NCBI GenBank assembly: GCA_023525975.1
Contig: CM042023.1
Span: 496,001 to 560,000, forward strand
Reading direction: 5' to 3'
DNA: 64,000 bases
From: Smallanthus sonchifolius
Taxonomy: Eukaryota > Streptophyta > Magnoliopsida > Asterales > Asteraceae
The notes under the pieces are model-generated. The model made no database searches. It worked only from the letters and a program-made list of their open reading frames with translations, and was not told the DNA's origin. Positions 11,893 to 21,700 of the stretch are shown here, piece after piece. Both the position numbers and the translations under genes were made by a program. The stretch's first letter is position 1. Every line of letters begins with the position of its first letter.

Positions 11893-12119
11893 ACATGCTC
11901 TTTATTATCATAAATAATTTCTCAAATATTAAATAACAGATTAATATTTAATGAACAATCATTTTTTTATCATCTCTAAATATAATTGACTTTTAAGTTT
12001 AAACGATTATTCATTTTTTTTGATAGGAAAATGTTCAAATAAAAAGGGTTTTCAAAATAAAAAATGTGAGAAGGATTTAGAGCCATTAGATCAAATTATA
12101 AAAAAAGTTGTTGGATGTC

Positions 12120-13262
12120 AAATATGTTTCCCCCCATTTTTTTAAACGTTCATAACTTTTATATACGACATTATTTTTAAAAAAAAATTACACCATAAAA
12201 ACGAGCGTTTTTTATCTTTAAAACGAGTATAATGTCGTTATATACAAAAACGAAAAAAATACGTTTCCCAGCTCATTGTGTAATTTGCTCGTCATTGTGT
12301 CTAATGTCAGGTCATTGTGTCTAATGTCAAGTCATTGTGTCAAATATTTTTCATCATTGTGTTTAATGTCAAATATGTTTCTAATGTCAGGTCATTGTGT
12401 CTAATGTTTAGTCATTGTGTCAAATATTTTCAATCATTTTGTTATATATAATACATAAAAAACAGTAACAAAAATAACACGACGTTATCTAAAACGTAAA
12501 ACACAATGATGAAAAATATTTGACACAATGACCAGACCAGACATTAGACACCATAAAAACTAGTGTTTTTTTATCTTTAAAACGATTATAGTGTCGTTAT
12601 ATACAAAAACGAAAAAAAATTACGTTTTTCAGCTCATTGTGTAATTTGTTCGTCATTGTGTCTAATGTCAGGTCATTGTGTCTAATGTCAAGGCATTGTG
12701 TCAAATATTTTTCATCATTGTGTTTAATGTCAAATATTTTTCTAATGTTAGGTCATTGTGTCTAATGTCAATTTATTGTGTCAAATATTTTTCATCACCG
12801 TGTTATATAACATATAAAAAACAATGAAAAAAATAACGCGAAATTATTTAAAACGTAAAACACAATGGTGAAAACGAGCGTTTTTTTATCTTTAAAACGA
12901 GTATTGTGTCTAATGTCAGGTCATTGTGTCTAATGTCAAATCATTGTGTCAAATATCTTTTATCATTGTGTCGAATGTCAAATATTTTTCTAATGTCAGG
13001 TCATTGTGTCCAATGTTATATCATTGTGTCAAATATTTTTTGATCACTGTGTTATATATAATACATTAAAAACAGTGACAAAATTAATCTAACATAACAC
13101 GAAATTAATCTAAAACGTAAAACACAATGATGAATACATATAACACAATTATGGAAAATATTTGACACAATGACCTGACATTAGAAATAATGACTAGACC
13201 TGACATTACACAATGACCAGACTTGAAATTACACAATAACTAGACATATTTTACACAATGAC
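12120..13262. repeat. tandem array of TCATTGTGTCTAATGTCA units with inverted copies
   Basis: About three large units of roughly 320-360 bp start near 12191, 12550 and 12869, each with an AAACGAG(T)GTTTTTTATC lead. Each is built from short blocks such as GTCATTGTGTCTAATGTCAG and TCATTGTGTCAAATATTTTT. Blocks of the opposite sense (ATTTGACACAATGACC) occur near 12510-12540 and 13140-13262, so the region can fold back on itself. No coding content was seen and no terminal duplication could be assigned. Confidence 0.8.
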
Positions 13263-13683
13263 CAAAATACACTCCCTTCAAAATCAATAAAAAGACACAT
13301 ATCAAGCTCATAATTCTTCTTACTCTTTTTATTTTTAAAATATTTTTACCATATACTAACCCTTGTTTGATATATGTGTAAACGTACTAACATTTTTTGA
13401 TTGATTAATGTTTTAAAAGAATCAAACATCAAGAGTAGTGCTATACTTAGAGGGGGGGAAAACGGATACCCATTTTAAAGTTATATATATATTTTTTTAA
13501 ATTTATAAAAATGTAACAATAAAAAAGATTCTGATTATAGTTAATATGATATAACGTTTACTCTAAATCAAAGAGACAAATACACAATATTAAAATGATG
13601 TTACGTTAATCTGTCCGTCCCTTACCCCCTCTCCTTTACTTTCATCACATTCACAACATCATTATTCATTGGTGTCGGTGGCC
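13263..13683 (+). promoter_or_regulatory. presumed promoter and 5' UTR of cytochrome b561
   Basis: An AT-rich stretch with TATATATATA (13483) is followed by a CT-rich leader (CTTACCCCCTCTCCTTTAC). The start codon context is GCCATGG, a good plant initiation context. Confidence 0.4.
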
Positions 13684-14973
13684 ATGGCTAATGCTAAACC
13701 CACCTTCTCTCTCCTCCTGCTGGCCAGACTATCTGCTACTCTCGTCGCCATTCTCGTGCTCACTTGGGCTATCTACTTCACCACCAGCTTCCTTCCTCAC
13801 ACACTCTCTCATCAAGACCTCATTTACTCAGTAAGCAAAATTCCCCTTTTCTTGGTTGAGTTTTGCTGATCAATTTATGGTGTTCTGTTTTAATCAACAG
13901 GTTTTGCATCCTTTGTTAATGGTGATTGGTTTCATTATCATAAGTGGAGAAGGTATGTATGCTTTAAAAGTTTTCAGTTAAAAAAAATTGAAAATTTAAA
14001 GTTTTTTTGATTTTGGGGATAAGCAGCAATATTGGTGCATAGATGGTTACCTGGTTCAAGAAAGAGGAAGACATGGGTTCATTTGTGGCTGCAAGGGGTG
14101 GCATTGGCAAGTGGAGTATTTGGAATCTGGACAAAGTTTCAAGGGAGAGAAGGGGTTGTGGCCAATTTCTACAGCTTGCATTCTTGGATGGGTCTTCTTT
14201 GTGTCTCTCTTTTTGGAGCTCAGGTATCTCTTCATTTTCTTACACCATATGTAACATCATTTTCTTTTTATATTTATACGTCTATATATAAGATTTTACT
14301 ACGAAATATTTGGAAATTTTCTATAAAACTATAACTTTTTTTAAAAGCTGATAATTTAATTGTATTTCATCATTTAAAATTGACTAGGAAACTATGAATA
14401 AATATATATTAAATTAGTGATCGAGGGTCTTTTTTGGAAGAAAGTAACACGAAATTATTAAAGATATTTTTATATGTGAAACAATTGCTTATATGGTCCC
14501 TCTCCATTATTGCTTCTATTATGGATAAAGCATCTTTCATGTATATTTAATTACTTATTTAAAAACTGTGGAAAATAACTTTTAGATTTTCCTCAATATC
14601 GATCCATAAATATGTCTTTTATTATTGTTGTTTGGTGTAGTGGTTGATGGGTTTTATAAGCTTTTGGCACAAAGGCGAGGTGCGAATGAGCAGAATGCGT
14701 GTTTTGCCTTGGCATGTATTTCTTGGTCTTTATACATATGGATTAGCAGTAATAACAGCTGAAACCGGGCTTCTCGAGAAGTTGACTTTCTTGCAGACAA
14801 ATGGAGTGGTCTTGAGGCGATGTAGTGAGGCAATGATTGTTAACGGGTTAGGGCTCTGGTTGGCCATGCTTTGTGGTGTGGTAATATTAACCGCGGTCTC
14901 ACCCAAGCAGTACCAAAGTAGTATTCCCACAACAAAGGTCGTGTACTCGGACAGCAAGTGCTTAACTTCCTAG
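13684..14973 (+). CDS. cytochrome b561, probable transmembrane ascorbate ferrireductase
   Basis: Four exons (13684-13830, 13901-13952, 14027-14223, 14641-14973) give a complete 242-residue protein. The family exports electrons from cytosolic ascorbate across a membrane, usually tonoplast or plasma membrane, to ferric or monodehydroascorbate acceptors. The four haem-ligating histidines are in place: H52 (VLHPLLM), H85 (WVHLWLQG), H118 (YSLHSWMG) and H157 (LPWHVFLG). The basic loop PGSRKRKTW and about six hydrophobic helices are also seen. An upstream TTG could extend the frame, but the ATG in GCCATGG is the likely start. The protein resembles the Arabidopsis At1g26100 type. Substrate and membrane cannot be read from sequence alone. 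Confidence 0.95.
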
Positions 14974-15506
14974 TCGAATTCGTTTTTCTTCGTTTTTTAT
15001 TTATATCGAGTCGTGTACATATTCTTGTTTGTGAGTAAAAGTTGTTTTACTTTGTTCTTTAATAATCTTGTTGTCAGCACTTCGCTTAAAAACTTGTACA
15101 AAGTGGCCTTTTCATATGACCCGGCAAAAGTTCAAAACACCTTATCTTTTTCTTTCATTTTATAAATGATTAAAAAACGATTTGTTTTTTTAGTGACATT
15201 TTATTTTGTAATGAAATGAATTAACAGGTTATACAAATATATTTTAGAAAAATTTAGATCTATTTTAGCTAACATAAAATAAAAAAATTATCGGGTCATT
15301 ACAACTAGCACCATAATTTCAACTATATTTTTTATATATGTATTTGGTTGAAACTATATATAAATTCAAATTGGAACTACTATTTACTTTTCGTTTTAAT
15401 CAGTATTGATTAACATGCTAAATTATACGATGGATTTACGTATTCAATTACATTAGTTTACATGTAAACTAGTGTTGTTTGAATTACCCTTTTTTTTTTA
15501 ATTTTA
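14974..15506. other. b561 3' flank and AT-rich spacer
   Basis: The segment holds the probable 3' UTR, then low-complexity AT sequence leading to the inverted-repeat element at 15507. No gene or repeat structure was recognised. Confidence 0.4.
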
Positions 15507-16759
15507 GAGTAAACTGTAGTTTTCGTCCCTGAGGTTTGACCCGATTAACAGGTTCAGTCCCTTCTTAACAGTATGGGTCCTTGAGGTTACATTTCTTAAC
15601 AGTTTACGTCCCTCGCGCAAACGGCCGTCCAATCTGCCGTTACTACCCCCTCACGTGAGGGGTATTTTCGTCTTTTGAACTTTGATGTAGTTTTCAATTT
15701 TTCGTTGACCTTAAAAGTCAAAATCCATTTGTGTAGATGGGGTATAAACAAGCTAAAAGTATTATCCCTTTTGCTGATTTGATTTCTTTCTGTTCCAATT
15801 GATTCCCCTCTTTTAACCCTAACCAGTTGATTCTTTCTCAAAAATCAAATTCACGATCTTTTCATTGAAAAGATTCAATTGTGATTCTATTTAATATTTA
15901 TAGTTTTATACACATATGTTCAATTGCAATCAAGACCCCCCAACTGTTTGTGAAAAGTCCTCAGAGAAAAATCTCAAGATATGAGCAACCTAACGCTAGG
16001 AGTGGAGGTCCAAGGTGCTCATGGTCTTTTGGCAAAAGACGGTCAGGGCAGGTTCTGATCGATCTCCATGGAGCAACCACAACAACAGGAACGAGAAGCA
16101 CCACCACCGTCTCCGAAGCAGGTTCTGATCGATCTTGTTCATCGGGCCAACCTCTGTACCCTACAGATTGATTTAAGGGGAGAAGGTGTGGTGCTAGGCT
16201 TCAGATGCCGACAACAACAGGAACGAGAAGCACCACCACCATCGTCTCTGATGACCACCACAACTGTCTCCTCATATTCCGTCCAAAGAACTAACCAGCC
16301 ACCACCACCCTCAGTCGTCCCTCCCCGATCACCGGACATATCAGAAACACCACCGCTACCCTTTTCGTTTTTCCGGTGACTGTACCAGGCCACCCTTTGA
16401 GTTTTTCCGCCACCCTTTTCTCCTAAACGATGAATCCACCAAGAACACAATCGAATTTAATACACCATTCCATTATTTTCATTTCTTTGTGTCAAACTCA
16501 AACCTGAAGATCTAGACGAGGTTATTTCGTTCTAGGGTTTCAAGGAAGATGATCGAAGGTTGTAACTTAATCGAGGCGAAAAGACGAAAATACCCCTCAC
16601 GTGAGGGGCACGTGAGGGGGAAGTAACGGCAGATTGGACGGGCGTTTGCGCGAGGGACGTAAACTGTTAAGAAATGTAACCTCAATGACCCATACTGTTA
16701 AGGATGGACTAAACCTGTTAATCGGGTCAAACCTCAGGAACGAAAAGTGTAGTTTACTC
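15507..16759. mobile_element. MULE-like element with long inverted repeats and GC-rich interior
   Basis: Arms of roughly 180 bp begin GAGTAAACTGTAGTTTTCGT (15507) and end in the complement GTAGTTTACTC (16759). They share GAGGTTTGACCCGATTAACA, GCGCGAGGGACGTAAACTGT (right-arm strand) and CCCCTCACGTGAGGGG. The flanks are TTAATTTTA (15498-15506) and TAAATTTTA (16760-16768), a 9-bp duplication with one mismatch. The interior (about 15960-16450) is GC-richer, with a twice-occurring block around ACAACAGGAACGAGAAGCAC and an open frame reading MEQPQQQEREAPPPSPK. I do not recognise that protein; it may be captured host sequence. Confidence 0.8.
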
Positions 16760-16941
16760 TAAATTTTATGAATTTCTTCCTTTTCTCATTTTTCTCATGT
16801 GAATACATTGATTCTTTAAATTTCATATAATATTTAGTAATAATATGTGAATTAACTAATTTCATAAAACATTTAATATTCACATGTAAATAAGCTTAGT
16901 TTTTAAAATTCTTACAAGCTGTAAGTTACAACCGCATAATT

Positions 16942-17520
16942 TAGGGGTGAGCAAACCTTAACCGTTAACCAAAATTAACCGATAACCGAATCGTCACCGA
17001 ACCGAATTAACTGATATCAGAAATTAACTGACGGTCATGGTTAAAGTTCTTTGATTAACCGATCAAGCGGTTATGTTTATGGTTAAGGGTGTCCCACAAC
17101 CGAACGTTAACCGAACTGAACCGATACAACCCTATACATAAGATATATGTACAAAATATAAATGATTTCCCCAATTCACTATGGTTATGGTTAAGGGTGC
17201 ACAAAAATATATATGCATAAATTTTTCTATCTTATTTCAAAGAAATTTGTAAATAACTAGTGCATTAATTATGAATTTATTACTAGAAAAAAAATAATAT
17301 TACTAACATAATTCCATGTCTTTTACTAAAAAAATGTGATTCGTGATTACAGAACGAAAGTGATTAACTAACCAAAATCGACCCATAACCGACGGTTAGC
17401 GGTTAACCGACCAAGCGGTTATGGTTACGGTTATGGTTATGGAATTATGCATAACCGACCAAACAGTTATGGTTATAGAAAAGGCCAAAACCGATCCATA
17501 ACCGACTTTGCATACCCCTA
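16942..17520. mobile_element. MITE rich in TTAACCG motifs
   Basis: The inverted ends are TAGGGGTGAGCAAACC (16942) and the complement of TAGGGGTATGCAAAGTCGG (ending 17520). Both arms consist of degenerate TAACCG/CGGTTA repeats such as AACCGACCAAGCGGTTATGG. Target duplications are unclear: CCGCATAA and CCACATAT are only similar. Confidence 0.65.
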
Positions 17521-17829
17521 CCACATATCCACATGTGAACTTATTTATGTGTAATTACATACGTATTAAAAACAAAGTTGGTGGCTCAAACAAATCAATG
17601 TTTGTTTTTTTTTTTTTTAATTTTAAGTTTTAATTTTGCATCTTATACTAGATACAATATACGCATGTAACACATTTAATTTTTTACTAACTTGATTTTT
17701 CTATAATAACTTTCGTTCGTTAATTTAAAAAAAAAAAACGCATTTGTGTTCAATTTTTTTTCTTGAAATTCTGATATAGATTTTTTTAAAAACACAGTTG
17801 TATTTAAAATCAAGTATTTTTTGCACGTA

Positions 17830-18330
17830 AGCTATAGTGAGTACTTGTACCATGACGAACCAAACCGATACCGACCGAACGACATCGTTATCAGTACTAG
17901 TATTATCGGAACCGGTATTGGTGTTTGTTTTTACGGTTTTTGATCGATATAAAACATGAATTTATTTTATGGGTTGCGTCATACAACTTTTGTGTAATGA
18001 AACATCATAAATATATATTTTTTGTATTGTAAACTATACCGAGTATCGGTACCGTAACGAATCGAACCAATACCGACCGAACAACACCGATACCATTTTT
18101 GATATTATCGGAACAGGTATCGGTATCGGTATTTGTTTTTTTGTTTTCGATCGATATAAAACACGTGCCGTTATCCTTTTGGGCATATCAGACTTTACTT
18201 TTTGTGTGATTAAACCAATGTAAAATTTTTTTATATTTTGTAATACATCCATTTTTTGCCGAACTGACACCGTCCGAACAATATCGGTACCGGTATTAAT
18301 TTTTATTGTTTTTGGTTTCAATATGAGTCG
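17830..18330 (+). repeat. about 2.7 copies of a roughly 200-bp tandem repeat
   Basis: Diverged units each contain ACCGATACCGACCGAAC-like sequence, then ATTATCGGAAC(C/A)GGTAT, then TTCGATCGATATAAAAC, then an AT-rich end. Units start near 17830, 18030 and 18240. The array lies immediately upstream of the CWC16 gene's microsatellite and promoter. Confidence 0.75.
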
Positions 18331-18445
18331 TTTTGATATTTTTCGCTACCCGTGTTGAAACGATATTGTACCGCAATGTAACTTTATAAGTTGAAAACTT
18401 TATTTCAGTAACTTTTATTTACTATGTTTGGGTAATTGGATACAC

Positions 18446-18506
18446 TGGTGGTGGTGGTGGTGGTGGTGGTGGTGGTGGTGGTGGTGGTGGTGGTGGTGGT
18501 GGTGGT
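18446..18506 (+). repeat. (TGG)n microsatellite of about 20 units
   Basis: A 61-bp uninterrupted TGG run lies about 280 bp upstream of the CWC16 start codon. Its length is likely to vary between individuals. Confidence 0.95.
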
Positions 18507-18555
18507 GTGTGCAGTGTGTGATTGTGTGGAAATTAGAAAGCATACAAGAACTAAA

Positions 18556-18785
18556 TGGGCTTTAACAGAAACAGTGTAATGGGCTTTAGCCCATTTTCCT
18601 TTCACATCTTGTCCTCTTTGAATGCGTTTACATTTTACAATGCATCCTGTAAACGATGCCGTTTTAGTTTCGTATAAAAGACGACGCACATCAACAGGAG
18701 GGCATTCAACATAAACCAGCGCCAGACGTTCAATATACAGGCGAAGATCATCTACCGATCCCGAGATCGATAATTAGAATCGAAA
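18556..18785 (+). promoter_or_regulatory. CWC16 promoter with site II (TGGGCT) motifs
   Basis: TGGGCT at 18556 and the palindrome TGGGCTTTAGCCCA at 18580-18593 match the site II/TCP-binding motif common in plant housekeeping promoters. The ATG follows about 190 bp later, after a GA/CA-rich leader. Recognition is by motif only. Confidence 0.55.
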
Positions 18786-21700
18786 ATGGTACGTACTATA
18801 ATCTGTTATGAAGATCTTGTTTTTCTATATATGTTTGCTTATTGTTGTGAGCTTATTCATCTAATAGATCGCCCCTTTGAATTAATTAGGGTTTTGCATA
18901 TTGTCTCGTATTTTGGATTTCTGAGTCTAGGGCTCCGGCTATGTAGCCTTATTTGAGAATTTTGGATTTGTGTTCTGTTTTAATTTAAAAAATTGGGAAA
19001 ACTTAGGGTAAATTGCGTGAAATAGGTGTATGGTTGAAGATTTTATTTTCTCTAATTTTTTAGATTATTGTTAGATGTGGAGTCTCGTTTAGAGGCGGTC
19101 GGCCCTAATTAGGGTTAGCCGGCCCTAATGGGCCTATCTCTACGGTTTGGGCCTAACTTGGAGAACAAGTTAGGAACCCTAGTTTTAATCTATAAATACC
19201 CTATGTTGTAATTGTAATCTGTGTGCCCTTGAGCTTAATGAAATAACCTAGTTGCAGCCCGTGGATGTAGGTCCCCCACTGGGACCAAACCACGTAAAAT
19301 TCTTGTGTCGTTTATTTTTCTGTATCGCATGATTATCGTTTGTGCATGTGTGTGTGTTGATTCCGCTGCGCCACGTCCTAACAAGTGGTATCAGAGCTTT
19401 GGCTCGTTGTTTACACACGGTCTGCACGGTTTTCGATCGAGAAAAAAGGGTAGAGGCTGATCGAGGGTTGATTCAGATCTGCTGCTACAGTACCGTCGCC
19501 GCCGCTACAGTACCGTCGCCGTCATGAACAGTGTTCCGGCCTGAACAGTGTTTTCCGGCTTGAACAGTGTTTTCCGGCATGAGCAGTGTTTTTTCCGGCT
19601 TGAACAGTGTTTTCCGGCATGAGCAGTGTTTTTTCCGGCATGAACAGTGTTTTCGGAAAAAAAAATTTTCTTTTTTCTGCTGCTGTTCCAGGGCTGATTC
19701 GCAGCCTGGTTTCTTGTTTTTTGGGCCGCCGGAATTAGGGTTTTTTCAAATCTTAGGTTGCGCAAAAGGGGAAAGAAAACAGGGCTGTTTTGGAGGAAAA
19801 CGGGGCTGTTTTGGGAGAAAACAGGGCTGTTTGGGACTGATTTGGAGTGATTTTGCAATTAGAGTTTCTGTTGTGGATCTCTTGGAGTTGCTGGTTTCAC
19901 TCGGGTTTGCAGGTGAAGCGTCGGGTCGGGTGTTTCGGGTTTGTGTTGCGGGTTAACGGTTTGATTGTTTCGGGTACCGGGTTAAACTCTTTGAAGCCGC
20001 CGATTAGGGTTTGGTTATAAAGCTCTTGGATTCGTCGGGTAAAGGTTAGAGTTTTGTTTAGTTCTGTTTGACTGTTTATTATCAACTATTTGGGAACCGG
20101 GTTATGTGAAATTCAGTATTCGGGTTTAGATTTGTCTGCGAGGTTTATTGCAGGAGCAGATCGGTTTATTGACAGTGTTTGGTAGAACAACTGTCAAGTT
20201 CAGGCCCGTGACATTACTGTGTTTGTTTCACTGTTTCGATATATTTTCTGTGTACTATTGTTATGGCTGGAGACAGGATGGTTGTTATCGAAAGGTTTGA
20301 CGGTTTGGATTTCGGTTGGTTGGTTTGTCAAGTGAACTTGGATGTGGTACTAACGATGGATAAACCGGGAGAAAATGGAACCAGCGGGTGTGCTGGTGAT
20401 GACATAAGTGAAAAAAGGGAAGTCATGTGATATTTGCTCGGTTGAAAGATTTTTTCGGTTAGGGTTAGATGATCGGGTGTACGATCACAGAATCCTTGGT
20501 ACCGTTTGCTTTCATGAAAGCTCTTCTGTTGTTATAACCGTTTGCCGGTTAGCTGGTCTAGAACTGTGAAGCGGTTTCTTGTTCGGTGGTGATCAGTGGT
20601 ACGACATTTGGCATGGGTTGGGATAACAGGGACAGTGGGAGCTGAGCATAGTTGACTTGGTGGAGCTGCATGGAGGTATGTGACATTCTTTTAGAGTCGA
20701 TGTCAAAGATAGTAAATTCTGCTTCTGAGAATGTGTCTGGGTTGATGCATTGGGACTCAGTGATGGCAGTGGAGACTCTTGGGTTCAAGATTCTGGTATG
20801 CTTCATTACTCACTTCTATGAAGCATTGGTGAATCTATTGTTTGAAGACTTTGGGAAGATACAAGTTTATGTATCGCTGGAAGAAGGGAACCAACTTCCG
20901 AGTATTAAAGTCTTGACTCGCTGCATCGGGTAGAGCTAAGTGGATTCATTTTGCAAGTGTGAATCTTGGAGCCACGGGGATGTCAGCTGAGTGCATTCGG
21001 AGGTTTAAACCAGGTCAGGGGTTTTGGGAACAGTGGGAGCATGGGACGTGTTCTGGGTACAGTTCTAAACACCGTTGGGTTTTGAAGACCGGAATTCCGA
21101 ATGGGAAAATCTCTCCATGGTACTTGCAGGTTTTGGAGAGTGGTGTTTCCTCTGGAAGTCTCTGGAGTCGGTAGTTCGAGTGAGTAGGTGCCGGTTGAGA
21201 TTGAGGATGAGTCAATGGCGGGTTTTGCCATGGCTGGGTCAGTGATGACTACTGGGTTGGAGCTCGGGGGAGCTTCAACGGGCTCTTCTAGTAATTGAGG
21301 AGTTGGTTGCTACAACTAGGAGGATTGGATTGAAGTCTTAGCTTGTTTATGGGAACTGAAGGCTTGGAGGACTTTTGTTATTTGAAATCTTAGCTTGTTC
21401 TGGGGAGCTGGAGGCTTGGAAACTTCTAATAGTGAAGTGTTAGCTTGTTCTTAGAACTGGAGGCTTGGAGGATTTCTGTTATTGAAGATTACTGGAGTTA
21501 GTGGTATAGGGTCTGCTTGGATGGTGGATTGAGGATTGCTCGAGCCTCCAAGTGGGAGATTGTTAGATGTGGAGTCTCGTTTAGAGGCGGTCGGCCCTAA
21601 TTAGGGTTAGCCGGCCCTAATGGGCCTATCTCTACGGTTTGGGCCTAACTTGGAGAACAAGTTAGGAACCCTAGTTTTAATCTATAAATACCCTATGTTG

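Noticed and set aside
18405..18689. Minus-strand frame with poly-threonine
   Set aside because: It is the complement of the TGG microsatellite upstream of CWC16.
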